Below are positions 49,519 to 59,361 of a stretch of DNA of 64,000 nt, piece by piece (the first letter of the stretch is position 1; each line of letters opens with the position of its first letter). The DNA is from Agrilactobacillus fermenti. GTDB taxonomy: Bacteria; Bacillota; Bacilli; Lactobacillales; Lactobacillaceae. The translations under genes were made by a program, and so were the position numbers. Below the pieces are notes generated by a model. The model had not been told where the DNA came from and ran no database searches. It was given only the letters and a program-made list of their open reading frames with translations. The stretch spans positions 62,001 to 126,000 of the forward strand of contig NZ_JACGCJ010000002.1 of assembly GCF_021030645.1 (NCBI RefSeq), in the 5' to 3' direction.

Positions 49519-50574
49519 CTAATTATGTGTGTCGTTAGTGTCTTTTTGATTATTGTCATTCATTTTACCACTTGTTCGGTCATCTGGAAAGATGATTGTT
49601 GGCCGATTTTGTTCCGGATTCTGGTCAAAATAATCAGGATCCAGTTGAGCGGCCGGACTACCATCTTGTTGCTGTGTATGTGCACTATCTCCCGGATTAA
49701 CTTGTGGTGCAGCTGTATTCGTGCCCTGCGTTGGCTGATTGTAGCCGGTAGCTGTTTGATCATCAGCTTGTTGGGCTTGCTGATTATAATCATCAAATTG
49801 ATAGTCTGGTCCGGCAGTATAATCTTGATTAGGCACATTCATATCATCAGGTGTTAAGGTTTTGGTTGGGTTGGCTTGATCAGCTGTACCTGTACTTTGA
49901 TCATAGTTTGAATATTGACCATCTGTACTTTGATTCTGATCAAAATTATAGTCCTGTTGTTGGCCCTGGTGTGTTTCGGCTTGGCCACTAGCATAATTGT
50001 TGGCATCCTGTGTGGTTGTTGTATCTTCACTATAATTTAATTGTTGATTATATTGGTCGTCACTATTATCGATCTGATCATCATTTAATAGTTCATTCCA
50101 CTCTGGGCTGCGAACAATCTCCAATTGCGACTCCAACATAACTTGGAGCCGTTGCCGGAAAATCCGAGTTTGTTTCTTTAAATCATCTGTTTCAATTGTA
50201 ATTTGACGTGCCTTTTCAGAAGCATCTTGTAAAATTTGATTTGATTTATCTGTGGACTCATTCAACAACTGTCGAGCTTGTTTCTCAGCATCATCTTGAA
50301 TGATCTCTGCTTCGCGCTGAGCGTTTGTTTTAACCTTATCAGCTGCATCTTGAGCTACGATAATAGATTGATTCAAGGCGTCCTTTAAATCAGTAAAATA
50401 AGCCACTTTCTCCTGATTATCTTTTAAAGCACGCTCCAAATCTTCATTGTGGCGCAACAATGCCTCATAATCTTTAATGATCTGGTCCAAAAAATCATTA
50501 ACCTGATCTTGATCATAACCACGAAACCTCACATTAAACTCTTTATTATGAATATCCATTGGTGTCAACGCCAT
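49519..50574 (-). CDS. divIVA: DivIVA cell-division/polarity protein with long low-complexity tail
   Basis: 351 residues. The N-terminal membrane-curvature domain (TPMDIHNKEFNVRFRGYDQDQVNDFLD) and coiled coil (to about residue 165) are typical. The last roughly 180 residues are a disordered Gln/Asn/Asp-rich tail (NYSEDTTTTQDANNYAS and similar, no hydrophobic segments), well over the about 165-residue Bacillus protein. DivIVA recruits division and wall proteins to poles and septa; the tail may bind partners. ATG behind GGAGG; third after sepF-ylmG-ylmH in the usual order. Confidence 0.93.
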   Translation of the reverse strand: MALTPMDIHNKEFNVRFRGYDQDQVNDFLDQIIKDYEALLRHNEDLERALKDNQEKVAYFTDLKDALNQSIIVAQDAADKVKTNAQREAEIIQDDAEKQARQLLNESTDKSNQILQDASEKARQITIETDDLKKQTRIFRQRLQVMLESQLEIVRSPEWNELLNDDQIDNSDDQYNQQLNYSEDTTTTQDANNYASGQAETHQGQQQDYNFDQNQSTDGQYSNYDQSTGTADQANPTKTLTPDDMNVPNQDYTAGPDYQFDDYNQQAQQADDQTATGYNQPTQGTNTAAPQVNPGDSAHTQQQDGSPAAQLDPDYFDQNPEQNRPTIIFPDDRTSGKMNDNNQKDTNDTHN

Positions 50575-50600
50575 AATTTATGCCTCCAAAATTTTACACA

Positions 50601-51380
50601 TCATTTCCGTAAGGTTCGAATACTTAATCGAACTTTACCCTTTCGAGTTTCACCTTGGTTTGCTAACAATTGAACTCGACCAAAGTGGCGAACCGAAAGT
50701 ATATCCAACATTTGAACATCAAAATCCGGCTTTTCAATTACCTGCCAATTAACCTTAACTTGTTTTGCTTCAATCATTTGCTTGGCTCGTTGTCGGGAAA
50801 TATTAAACACATCAGAAACAATCGTATCCACACGTAGAGAACTAGCAGTCAACGATTCTTCAAGCCAATCTACCTGAGCCGAAATGACGTCTGCAAAGTC
50901 AATCTTTTCTAACCTAACTTTAATTCTGCCAATACTGGTTATTTGTGTGATAATATAATCCGCCATTTTGGCATCCGCAAAAAACTGCCAATGGCTACCA
51001 TCTGTGATAATATCTCCAAAATGTTGCCGATCAACACTTTGATTCGCCAGTGTTCCGAGGATTTGTCCATGTTTTAAAGTAGCGAACTTTTCTGGATATT
51101 GAATTTCGATCGGCTGAATCTCATAATCCTTATTTTCCGCTTGATAATAATCTGGCGCTAAAATCAAACGGCGTTGTTCCGCATGCTGAAAACCACCAAA
51201 TTCATATATCTTCAAGCCTTCAAAAGCGGGCAAGTTATGGACAATAAAAACTTTTCGTGGATCAAGAAACTCAGTCAATACCGGACGATATTCAGATTCA
51301 ACAATGCCAATCAACTCACGCATACGATCAATAAAAGGTATCTCATCTTTTCTAAAATGCTGGTAAATATCTAAATCCAT
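50601..51380 (-). CDS. ylmH: YlmH S4-domain RNA-binding protein
   Basis: 259 residues. An N-terminal domain typical of YlmH contains EFLDPRKVFIVHNLPAFEGLKIYEFGGF; the S4 RNA-binding domain spans residues about 180-240 (LRVDTIVSDVFNISRQRAKQMIEAKQVKVNW). Homologues act on stalled 50S ribosomal subunits with peptidyl-tRNA. Start MDLDIYQHFRKDEIPF. Position between ylmG and divIVA is standard. Confidence 0.92.
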   Translation of the reverse strand: MDLDIYQHFRKDEIPFIDRMRELIGIVESEYRPVLTEFLDPRKVFIVHNLPAFEGLKIYEFGGFQHAEQRRLILAPDYYQAENKDYEIQPIEIQYPEKFATLKHGQILGTLANQSVDRQHFGDIITDGSHWQFFADAKMADYIITQITSIGRIKVRLEKIDFADVISAQVDWLEESLTASSLRVDTIVSDVFNISRQRAKQMIEAKQVKVNWQVIEKPDFDVQMLDILSVRHFGRVQLLANQGETRKGKVRLSIRTLRK

Positions 51381-51395
51381 GATTCCCCCACTAAT

Positions 51396-51671
51396 CTATA
51401 CCATGAAAATACTTAGAAACTTGAGCAACCCAATCTCAATGAACTGCAGTGCCAAAATCGCAACGATAGGTGAAAAACTTATACCCATAATTGATGGAAT
51501 AATACGGTCAAAGACACCTAAAAATGGTCCAACTATTCGACCAAGCAGTTGTCCTAGCTTAGAGTTGTATGCACCAGGAACCCAAGATAGCAATGTGTAA
51601 ATTACGATCAAAAAGGTATAAATATCAAATATCCATTTTACGCCGATATATAAAAGTGCCAGTAATGACAT
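51396..51671 (-). CDS. ylmG: YggT family membrane protein (YlmG)
   Basis: 91 residues with two hydrophobic segments. The conserved signature is YTLLSWVPGAYNSKLGQLLGRIVGPFLGVFDRIIP. YggT proteins are associated with division and envelope assembly; exact role unknown. Standard place between sepF and ylmH. Confidence 0.9.
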   Translation of the reverse strand: MSLLALLYIGVKWIFDIYTFLIVIYTLLSWVPGAYNSKLGQLLGRIVGPFLGVFDRIIPSIMGISFSPIVAILALQFIEIGLLKFLSIFMV

Positions 51672-51699
51672 TTTTCACCTCATAAATTTTTCTGAATAA

Positions 51700-52170
51700 T
51701 TAATCCACTTTTGTCTTGCGGATAATATCTGTAATTGAACCATCAATCTCAAATTTAGACGGCGTACACAAGAAAATACAATCACCAACACGTTGAACTT
51801 CACCTTTGATTGCAAAAATTGTACCCGTCAAAAAATCAAGGATTCTTTTAGCTTGTTTTTCATCAATACGTGTGAAATTCACAATAACTGCACGCCCGTT
51901 GATCAAATGCGTCCCAACTTCTTTTGCATCCGAATAAACTCGTGGTTCAAACAAAACGATTTTAGTAGTTTGATTTGATTTAACAGTATCCATCGATACA
52001 ACATTATTGTTCACATTTGTCTTACTCGTGCTTTGACTGATCGGTGGCACCGTCTCATAAGCTGTTTTAACTGTGGCCGATTTTGGTGTCTCGGTTTCGT
52101 TTGTACCTAAATCGTTAAAATCATCATCGTTCATACCAAAAAAGCGACTTATTTTTTCAAATCCCATCAT
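51700..52170 (-). CDS. sepF: Cell-division protein SepF
   Basis: 156 residues. It has an N-terminal amphipathic membrane anchor (MMGFEKISRFFGMNDDDF), a Ser/Thr/Asn-rich linker, and the C-terminal FtsZ-binding domain (PRVYSDAKEVGTHLINGRAVIVNFTRID). SepF bundles FtsZ filaments and tethers them to the membrane with FtsA. First ATG follows GGAGG by 6 bases. Confidence 0.94.
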   Translation of the reverse strand: MMGFEKISRFFGMNDDDFNDLGTNETETPKSATVKTAYETVPPISQSTSKTNVNNNVVSMDTVKSNQTTKIVLFEPRVYSDAKEVGTHLINGRAVIVNFTRIDEKQAKRILDFLTGTIFAIKGEVQRVGDCIFLCTPSKFEIDGSITDIIRKTKVD

Positions 52171-52196
52171 GCAAGCCCTCCTTGAACAAGATGTTA

Positions 52197-53495
52197 TTAT
52201 TTATTGCGACGCTTAAAAAATGGTGGTGTACTATCGTTATCATCATCATTAATTGGTTCATCAGTTCTTTGGAAAATATCAAAATCTTTTTTCTCAACAT
52301 TATCAAAGTCTTGATCTGGTCGGCGACTGTGGCCCTTACTTGGTTCTTGACGAACATCCCAGTTACCAAAAGGATCGGTTGTTTTAGCATCTTGATGCGG
52401 TACTTGATTCTTATCTGTATGGATTGGTTCATCAGTATTTGTCGTTGGCCGGTTAGTTTGATTCGTTGGCCGTACCCGATTTCCGGATACACCATTACCT
52501 TGTGTGGTCCGACCGCCATTAGCATGCCCAGCGCCTAGTTCGTCTTCAATACCCGTTGCAATAACTGTAACAACAACTTCATCTCCGAGATTTTCATTGA
52601 TCAAAACACCAAAAATAATGTTAACATCACTTGTTGCTGCTTGAGCAACGATACCAGAGGCATCCTGCGCTTCAAATAGTGAAAAGTCAGGGCCACCAGT
52701 AATATTGAGTAAAACTTGCTTTGCACCATCAATAGAGGCTTCTAATAAAGGCGAGGAGATTGCCTTTTTAGTAGCTTCTGTCGTGCGATTTTCACCAGTG
52801 GCTGAACCGATACCCATCAAAGCAGATCCTTGATTTTCCATAACAGTTTTCACATCAGCAAAATCCAAGTTCACGTAACCTGGTGCTGTGATCAAATCTG
52901 AGATACCTTGAACCCCTTGTCGCAAAATATTATCCGCTTCATGGAAAGCCTCTAACATCGGCGTCTTTTTATCAACAGTTTCGAGTAGACGATTGTTAGC
53001 AATCACCACCAACGTATCTACATGCTCTTTTAATTGAGCGATACCTTCTGCTGCATTACGACCACGTTTTGGCCCTTCAAAACTAAACGGTCGCGTCACC
53101 ACACCAACCGTTAAAGCACCTAAATCCTTAGCTGTTTTAGCAACAATTGGTGCTGCACCGGTACCAGTGCCGCCACCCATACCGGCAGTGACAAAAATCA
53201 TATCAGCACCCTTCAGAGCCTCCTGAATTGTTTCATCGCTTTCTTGAGCAGCTTTTTCACCGATTTCAGGATTCGATCCTGCACCCAATCCACGCGTCAA
53301 TTTGGGGCCTAATTGAATCTTAGTTTCAGCTTTAGAGCTTTCCAAAGCCTGTACATCCGTATTTGCAACAATAAATTCGACGCCTTGGACGCCTTCATCA
53401 ATCATTCTATTAACAGCGTTGCCTCCAGCACCGCCGACGCCGATCACCTTAATGATCGCACCGGTATCTTGCCGTGAGTCCAATGAGAATTCCAT
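52197..53495 (-). CDS. ftsZ: Cell-division GTPase FtsZ
   Basis: 432 residues. Tubulin signature GGGTGTG (107-113), N-terminal [13 protein letters not shown], synergy region, and a polar linker of about 110 residues ending in the conserved C-terminal peptide [10 protein letters not shown] that binds FtsA/SepF. Polymerises into the Z ring at mid-cell. ATG behind GGAGG, 30 bases after ftsA. Confidence 0.97.
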   Translation of the reverse strand: MEFSLDSRQDTGAIIKVIGVGGAGGNAVNRMIDEGVQGVEFIVANTDVQALESSKAETKIQLGPKLTRGLGAGSNPEIGEKAAQESDETIQEALKGADMIFVTAGMGGGTGTGAAPIVAKTAKDLGALTVGVVTRPFSFEGPKRGRNAAEGIAQLKEHVDTLVVIANNRLLETVDKKTPMLEAFHEADNILRQGVQGISDLITAPGYVNLDFADVKTVMENQGSALMGIGSATGENRTTEATKKAISSPLLEASIDGAKQVLLNITGGPDFSLFEAQDASGIVAQAATSDVNIIFGVLINENLGDEVVVTVIATGIEDELGAGHANGGRTTQGNGVSGNRVRPTNQTNRPTTNTDEPIHTDKNQVPHQDAKTTDPFGNWDVRQEPSKGHSRRPDQDFDNVEKKDFDIFQRTDEPINDDDNDSTPPFFKRRNK

Positions 53496-53525
53496 AGAAT
53501 TTCCTCCTACAATAATCTGTGACGG

Positions 53526-54908
53526 TTATTCAAAGAAGTTATTTAAAAACTTCTTAATACTTTCAGTACGATTTTTCTTTTTCTTCGCCGGCTTAGCTTG
53601 AGTAGGTGTCTCTTGTTGGGGCACTTCTGACTCATGAACCGGTTCAACTTTTTGTTTGGCCATAGTTTGTTTGGGTCTCGGTGATTGTGACTGATCCATA
53701 GTACTTGCTGCAGATGGCCTACTCATCGCAGTATAATTCACGCTAGCATTAGAGATTGGGCTGTGTACGAGTCGATCAACCTCAGAAAGTTTAGAAACAT
53801 AATTGACAAGCCCATAAGCTTGAGAAAAAGATGGATGTCTCAATCCCATTTGATCGGGAATGTAAATTTTAACATTGCGGTCAAATATCTTGGAAGCCAA
53901 GTCAACGATGCCAGGTAAGGCTGTGACACCACCAGTTATGACGACACCGCCTGGCAAATCAAAAGCCTTAACCTGATTTAAGGCTTTACCCAAACGTGTC
54001 AGGATCTGTTCGACACGAGCTTCGATGATTTCAGATAAGTAGCGTTCGTTGATCAGCACTTGATCCGTTTGCCCAACAATTTCTACCGGAAATTCTTCTT
54101 CTTTTGAGGTGGCCTCAACGTTGGCGTTACCATAATCGCGTTTAATCTTTTCAGCACTTTCAAAAGAAGTATTCAAAACAACGGAGATATCTTTGGTAAT
54201 ATATTCGCCGCCTTCTTGATCAACTTGCGTAAATTTCAGCTTATGATCATGAATAACAGCAGCTGTACTTTGGCCACCGCCCAAATCCATTAGAATTGTT
54301 CCAAAGTCTTGTTCCCCATCCGTTAGGGCAACGGTGCCAAGAGCAAGTGGGTTCACGACAAGACTTTGCAGGTTTAAACCAGCTTTCGCAATACTTTTTT
54401 TAATATTGTGAATCACTGTCTTAGGAGATGTAAATAAAATACCATGCATTTCTAACCGCACACCAATCATCCCGCGCGGATCCTTAATACCATCGAAGCC
54501 ATCGACAATAAATTCATCTGGAACAAGGTCAACAATTTCACGTTCAGGTGGCAGGTTACGGATCAATGCTGCCGCAGCAACATTTTGAACATCCTGATCC
54601 GTAATTTCTTTTGACTCATCACTTACAGCAATCATCCCTTGACAAGGCTCAATACTCAGCATATTCGCAGGGATTCCAGCATAAACGTCGGAAATATTTA
54701 CATTTGCCTTTTGTTCAGCTTGGCGGACCGCATTTCGAATCGAAGCGGCAACCTGATCAATATCGACTACAACGCCTCGATTCATTCCCTTTGAGCGATC
54801 ACTACCAACGCCAATAATATTTAGTTGACCTTGAACAGATTCAGCAATAATCACTTTGATTGATGTGGTTCCGATGTCTAAACCAACATATATTCCTGAA
54901 TTGTCCAT
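53526..54908 (-). CDS. ftsA: Cell-division protein FtsA
   Basis: 460-residue actin-like ATPase that anchors FtsZ. Nucleotide motifs GLDIGTTSIKV and DLGGGQSTAAV, the adenosine motif VVITGGVTALPG, then a Ser/Pro/Gln-rich linker and a C-terminal amphipathic helix (RTESIKKFLNNFFE) for membrane binding. ATG behind GGGG. Between ftsQ and ftsZ as usual. Confidence 0.96.
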   Translation of the reverse strand: MDNSGIYVGLDIGTTSIKVIIAESVQGQLNIIGVGSDRSKGMNRGVVVDIDQVAASIRNAVRQAEQKANVNISDVYAGIPANMLSIEPCQGMIAVSDESKEITDQDVQNVAAAALIRNLPPEREIVDLVPDEFIVDGFDGIKDPRGMIGVRLEMHGILFTSPKTVIHNIKKSIAKAGLNLQSLVVNPLALGTVALTDGEQDFGTILMDLGGGQSTAAVIHDHKLKFTQVDQEGGEYITKDISVVLNTSFESAEKIKRDYGNANVEATSKEEEFPVEIVGQTDQVLINERYLSEIIEARVEQILTRLGKALNQVKAFDLPGGVVITGGVTALPGIVDLASKIFDRNVKIYIPDQMGLRHPSFSQAYGLVNYVSKLSEVDRLVHSPISNASVNYTAMSRPSAASTMDQSQSPRPKQTMAKQKVEPVHESEVPQQETPTQAKPAKKKKNRTESIKKFLNNFFE

Positions 54909-55009
54909 TAAAATGGAACCCCCTCACAACAAAAATGCATAAATTCACTTTTATTTTAACTTGAATACTTTAACAAATTCTACCATACCATGAAAATTTT
55001 AAGAAAGCC

Positions 55010-55870
55010 TTATTTTTTAGGATTTGTTTTAAATGGATAGGCAAAAGCCCCAACTTCTAGATCGACAACGCCTTTTGTCTTGAGTGCCTTTGCATAAGTT
55101 GGATATTTAGGCAGCTTTTGCCCCATTGTTCGTAAATCAGCGATTACTTCATTGTTGTCATTCATAAAGAGCCTTATTTGATAAGGATTAATTTTCGAAC
55201 CCGTTAAGTGAACCTCTGAAATATCATTTTGAATTGAACTTGGCAATTTACGATAAGTTTTAATGAATAAATTCAATCGTTTCCCAGAAGTAAAATTCTC
55301 TAATACAGGTAAATTACCGACGGGTTTTGTCACAGCTGATTTTAGAATCACACCATTGATTAACACACTATAATAATTACCTTGCTTATTCAAATAACCC
55401 ACGCGTTGATACTCTTGAACCCGAAAGGTCAGATCATTAAAGTGGCGTACTTGTAAAGTCGCATTCTTGATACCTGGCGTCTGTAACCGAATTTTTTTTT
55501 GAATCGCATGCTTTTGTAAAAGTAACTTAAAAATATGATCAGAAGCTTTGATCCCACTATGATCAATGATCGTTTGTTCAGGAATTATTTCTGTACCCTT
55601 AACGAAAACCTGGCCAACCTTACTAATGGGCGCAATATAATAGAATACCAATATTAAAAGTATCACTAACGGTCCTAAAACAAGTATTAAATTTCTTTTA
55701 AGTTTTGTGTGTCGAACCTTTGAAAGATTAGGCAATGTCTTCCCGACTGGCCGATATTCAAAGGTTTGTTTTTGACCTTCTTTTTTTTCGAGATATTTCT
55801 GCCAAGGCTTTATTAACTCTGCAGGTTCTTTCTTGACACTTTTATTATTTTTTTTGCCAAAGAAGGCCAT
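55010..55870 (-). CDS. divIB: Division protein FtsQ/DivIB
   Basis: 286 residues. A Lys-rich cytoplasmic N-terminus of about 70 residues is followed by one membrane helix (NLILVLGPLVILLILVFYYIA), a POTRA domain (ISKVGQVFVKGTEIIPEQTI) and an extracellular beta domain. It links FtsL and PBP2b in the divisome. Downstream gap of about 100 bases to ftsA; ATG at 55870. Confidence 0.92.
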   Translation of the reverse strand: MAFFGKKNNKSVKKEPAELIKPWQKYLEKKEGQKQTFEYRPVGKTLPNLSKVRHTKLKRNLILVLGPLVILLILVFYYIAPISKVGQVFVKGTEIIPEQTIIDHSGIKASDHIFKLLLQKHAIQKKIRLQTPGIKNATLQVRHFNDLTFRVQEYQRVGYLNKQGNYYSVLINGVILKSAVTKPVGNLPVLENFTSGKRLNLFIKTYRKLPSSIQNDISEVHLTGSKINPYQIRLFMNDNNEVIADLRTMGQKLPKYPTYAKALKTKGVVDLEVGAFAYPFKTNPKK

Positions 55871-55882
55871 AGATCACACCAC

Positions 55883-56989
55883 CTATTTCGTCTGTTTCAC
55901 CAAATTTGTCATCACTTGGATCAACTGATCTGCAGCATTGGGTTGCCCTAAAGTTTTTGAGGCAGCCATCATACTTTTACGTAGGATGGCATCTTGCATA
56001 ATCGTATCTGCATTACGGAGCAAACTGCGCTCACTCAGTTGGTCCTCTTTAAGCATCAGCGCCGCGCCGGATTTCACCAAGCTTTCGGCATTTTTTGTCT
56101 GATGATCATGCGTAACATAGGGACTTGGGATCAATATTGATGGCAAACCCAGGGCCGTAATCTCGGCGATACTAGTGGCTCCAGCTCGACCAACGATTGC
56201 GGTAATATCGGCTAAAATATTCGGCATATCTCCGATATAATCTTGAATCACGATATTGTCGCTGCTGCGAGACCCAATTGCAGTTTTAACACGATCAAAG
56301 TGAACTTTACCAGTCACAAATAAGACTTGGTAAGCGCGTTTGGCAAAATCATCGAAAGCATTGATAAAAGCTTGATTAATTGGTTCAGCACCGCGACTGC
56401 CACCAAAAATCAATAACGTCGGGACGTCCTTTTGCAACCCAAAGTCAGTTAACCGATCATTTGCTTGAATCCCAGCTACTTGTTGTGCGCGTGGATTACC
56501 AGTTAAAACAATTTTTTTCTTTTCAGAAAATTCCGCAGCTGCATCAGGAAATGAAATAGCAATCTTATTTACAAAATGGCCTAAAAATTTATTTGTCACA
56601 CCTGCAATTGAGTTTTGTTCATGAATAACTGTTGGTATATGTAAACGCGCGGCAGCATAGACCACAGCACTGGAAACATAACCGCCTGTCCCAATCACGA
56701 TATCTGGCTTAAACTCCCGAATCAAATTTTTAGAACGCCGAATACTTTTCAAAAAAAGCGCTACTGTTTTGGCATTTTGTAAGCTTAGTGAACGTCTGAA
56801 ACCTTGGATTTCAATTGAAGTAAATGAAATACCTTGTTCAGGGACAATTCGGCTTTCCAGACCACGTTTTGTGCCCACATATAAAATTTCACTTTTTTTC
56901 GCTTCTTTGGTCTCAATCAATCGCTGAATGAGGGCTAAGGCAGGATAGATATGACCACCCGTACCGCCTCCGGAAACAATCACACGCAT
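55883..56989 (-). CDS. murG: UDP-GlcNAc:lipid I transferase MurG
   Basis: 368 residues; adds GlcNAc to lipid I to make lipid II at the inner membrane face. Signatures include the N-terminal [30 protein letters not shown] and the acceptor/donor-binding [10 protein letters not shown] and [10 protein letters not shown]. Standard family length. Immediately after murD. Confidence 0.97.
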   Translation of the reverse strand: MRVIVSGGGTGGHIYPALALIQRLIETKEAKKSEILYVGTKRGLESRIVPEQGISFTSIEIQGFRRSLSLQNAKTVALFLKSIRRSKNLIREFKPDIVIGTGGYVSSAVVYAAARLHIPTVIHEQNSIAGVTNKFLGHFVNKIAISFPDAAAEFSEKKKIVLTGNPRAQQVAGIQANDRLTDFGLQKDVPTLLIFGGSRGAEPINQAFINAFDDFAKRAYQVLFVTGKVHFDRVKTAIGSRSSDNIVIQDYIGDMPNILADITAIVGRAGATSIAEITALGLPSILIPSPYVTHDHQTKNAESLVKSGAALMLKEDQLSERSLLRNADTIMQDAILRKSMMAASKTLGQPNAADQLIQVMTNLVKQTK

Positions 56990-56991
56990 AA

Positions 56992-58368
56992 TTATTTCTG
57001 CTCCGATCCGATATATTGATTCACATCTTCAATGAAACGATCGCCACGTTCTTCAAATGTATGGAACTGGTCCCAGCTTGCCGCGGCCGGTGATAGCAGT
57101 AAGATATCACCGGATCTAACTTGTGCAAATGCTTCAGGTACGGCTTCATCCAAATTATCAACGATAGCAATTTTTTTAACACCCGCATGCTTTAAGGCGT
57201 CTGCCATCAGTTGTTTGGTCTCCCCATAAACGACAGCAGCCTTTACATGTGCTTTTAAGAGAGGCTCTAACGCTTCAAATGTAAAGCCCCGATCTAAACC
57301 GCCAGCAATTAATACAATAGGTTGTTTAAAACTTTTTAATGCAACTTCAGTTGCTTCGATGTTTGTAGCTTTAGAGTCGTTATAGATACGAACGCCACGC
57401 CATTCCTCAACATATTGCATCCGGTGTTTAACGCCGGTAAAAGTCTGTAACACGCGGATAATATGTTCATTAGGTACAGCCATGATCTTAGCCACAGCAA
57501 TTGCGGCCAACGCATTTTCGACGTTATGCTCCCCTGGAATTTTTATGTCCGCAGCCGCCATGATTTTGTCTGTTTTGAAATATAACATCCCGTCTTTTTC
57601 ATAGGCGCCAGTTTCATTCTTATCTCGACGTGAAAACGGCACAATAGTTGCCTGACTTTGACGTGCTAGATTTTGCCACTCTTCCGTATCCCAATTAACC
57701 ACAAAATAATCTGCAGCCGTTTGATTCTTAGTAATATGCATTTTCGCTTTTATGTAATTTTCTCGAGTTTTATGGTAATCCAGATGTGCTTCATAAATAT
57801 TTGTCAAAACGGCAATATGTGGCTTTAGTGACGTAATCCCTAACAATTGAAAACTAGATAATTCTGTGACCATAACATCATTAGCAGTTACTTTTTCGGC
57901 AACTTCACTGGCGGGTATACCAATATTGCCAGCTAAATAAGCCCGTTTTTTGGGCTGACCTTCATTTAACATCAAAGCAATCAGCGTGGTAGTTGTCGTC
58001 TTGCCATTGGTTCCAGTCACACCAATCATCGGCGCTTCAGAGACTTCATAGGCCAGTTCAGGTTCAGTAATAATCGGAATTTTCCTAGCCAATGCTTTTT
58101 GAACCATTGGATTGTCATAAGGAATCCCAGGATTCTTGACCATCCAAGCAAAATCCTCATCCAATAACTCTAGGGGGTGCCCCCCAGTAATGACCCGGAT
58201 ACCCTCGTCTAATAAAGTTTGTGCATCCGGATTTTCGTCAAACGGTTTCTTATCATTGACCGTTACCAAGGCACCCAACCGATGTAATAATTGAGCTGCA
58301 TGAACACCACTTTTGGCTAACCCTAAAACTAATACTTTTTGATTCTGATATTTTGTGACTTTTCGCAT
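56992..58368 (-). CDS. murD: UDP-MurNAc-L-Ala:D-Glu ligase MurD
   Basis: 458 residues; ATP-dependent addition of D-glutamate to the peptidoglycan precursor. P-loop [14 protein letters not shown], the [10 protein letters not shown] region of the Mur ligase family and the C-terminal MurNAc motif IYNDSKATN are present. ATG at 58368 ([16 protein letters not shown]) behind AGGAAG; the open frame begins two codons earlier at TTG. Confidence 0.97.
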   Translation of the reverse strand: MRKVTKYQNQKVLVLGLAKSGVHAAQLLHRLGALVTVNDKKPFDENPDAQTLLDEGIRVITGGHPLELLDEDFAWMVKNPGIPYDNPMVQKALARKIPIITEPELAYEVSEAPMIGVTGTNGKTTTTTLIALMLNEGQPKKRAYLAGNIGIPASEVAEKVTANDVMVTELSSFQLLGITSLKPHIAVLTNIYEAHLDYHKTRENYIKAKMHITKNQTAADYFVVNWDTEEWQNLARQSQATIVPFSRRDKNETGAYEKDGMLYFKTDKIMAAADIKIPGEHNVENALAAIAVAKIMAVPNEHIIRVLQTFTGVKHRMQYVEEWRGVRIYNDSKATNIEATEVALKSFKQPIVLIAGGLDRGFTFEALEPLLKAHVKAAVVYGETKQLMADALKHAGVKKIAIVDNLDEAVPEAFAQVRSGDILLLSPAAASWDQFHTFEERGDRFIEDVNQYIGSEQK

Positions 58369-58380
58369 AATCAAACTTCC

Positions 58381-59346
58381 TTATAAAAATAGTAATAAAT
58401 AGATGATTGCAGTCAGTGCACCCACGCCCCAAAAGGTGGTCACCACGCGCCATTCACTCCAACCCAAAAGTTCAAAATGGTGATGAATCGGCGTCATTCT
58501 AAAGATACGTTTGCCTGTCAACTTAAAGGATGCAACTTGTAGGATTACACTAGCTGTTTCCAAAACGAAGACAAGCCCTATCAACAGGAGTGACCATTGG
58601 CGATGCAGCAAAATTGAGATTGCCGCTAAGACACCTCCAATAGCTAATGAACCGACATCCCCCATGAATATTTTGGCGGGCTTATGATTAAAAATCAAGA
58701 AACCAGCTAAACTACCAACAAAAGCAATAATGAGAATTAAAATATCCGGTCGTCGATCACGGTAAGCAATAATACCATAAGTTATAAAGGCAATAATAGC
58801 TAAACCGCCGACTAACCCATCTAGACCGTCTGTTAAATTGACTGCATTTGAGAATCCTACTAACCAGAATAAAGCAAATAGGACAAAAAACCAAATGGCA
58901 TCAACATTACCTAAAAGTGGTATGAATATTTGTCGGGTCAAATGGTCTGCAAAATAAACCCATAGAAAAATGGCCCCACCCAGAACCTGGGCTAAAAACT
59001 TCTGCCAAGCCTTTAAACCTTCGTTCTGATGTCGAAACAATTTTAACCCATCATCAAGAAAACCAACCACACCATAAAGCAGCAAAATGAATAGGGTAAT
59101 CAAAAGACCATGAGTTAATTGATGTTGTAATCCAGCACTGACTAAACTAACTGCAGCAACAACGATCAAAAAAGCAACGCCGCCCATTGTTGGCGTACCA
59201 GATTTTTTTTCGTGCCAACTTGGCCCTTCTTCACGAATCATTTGGCCTTCTTTACGTTTTCGAAAATATGTGATCAATCTTGGCATGATGATCACAGTTA
59301 AAATAAATGCCATTAGCAAGGTGAGCACGAGCTCTAAAGTATTCAT
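58381..59346 (-). CDS. mraY: Phospho-MurNAc-pentapeptide transferase MraY
   Basis: 321 residues with about ten membrane segments. Makes lipid I from UDP-MurNAc-pentapeptide and undecaprenyl phosphate. Active-site motifs: GFLDDGLKL (the DD), [13 protein letters not shown] and the HHHFELLG loop ([11 protein letters not shown]). ATG behind GGAG. Confidence 0.97.
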   Translation of the reverse strand: MNTLELVLTLLMAFILTVIIMPRLITYFRKRKEGQMIREEGPSWHEKKSGTPTMGGVAFLIVVAAVSLVSAGLQHQLTHGLLITLFILLLYGVVGFLDDGLKLFRHQNEGLKAWQKFLAQVLGGAIFLWVYFADHLTRQIFIPLLGNVDAIWFFVLFALFWLVGFSNAVNLTDGLDGLVGGLAIIAFITYGIIAYRDRRPDILILIIAFVGSLAGFLIFNHKPAKIFMGDVGSLAIGGVLAAISILLHRQWSLLLIGLVFVLETASVILQVASFKLTGKRIFRMTPIHHHFELLGWSEWRVVTTFWGVGALTAIIYLLLFL

Positions 59347-59361
59347 TTCTCCTAAATTCTC

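Noticed and set aside
49408-49857. Plus-strand ORF across the T-box and the divIVA tail
   Set aside because: Arises from the low-complexity divIVA 3' end read backwards; no ribosome-binding site and it overlaps two firm features.
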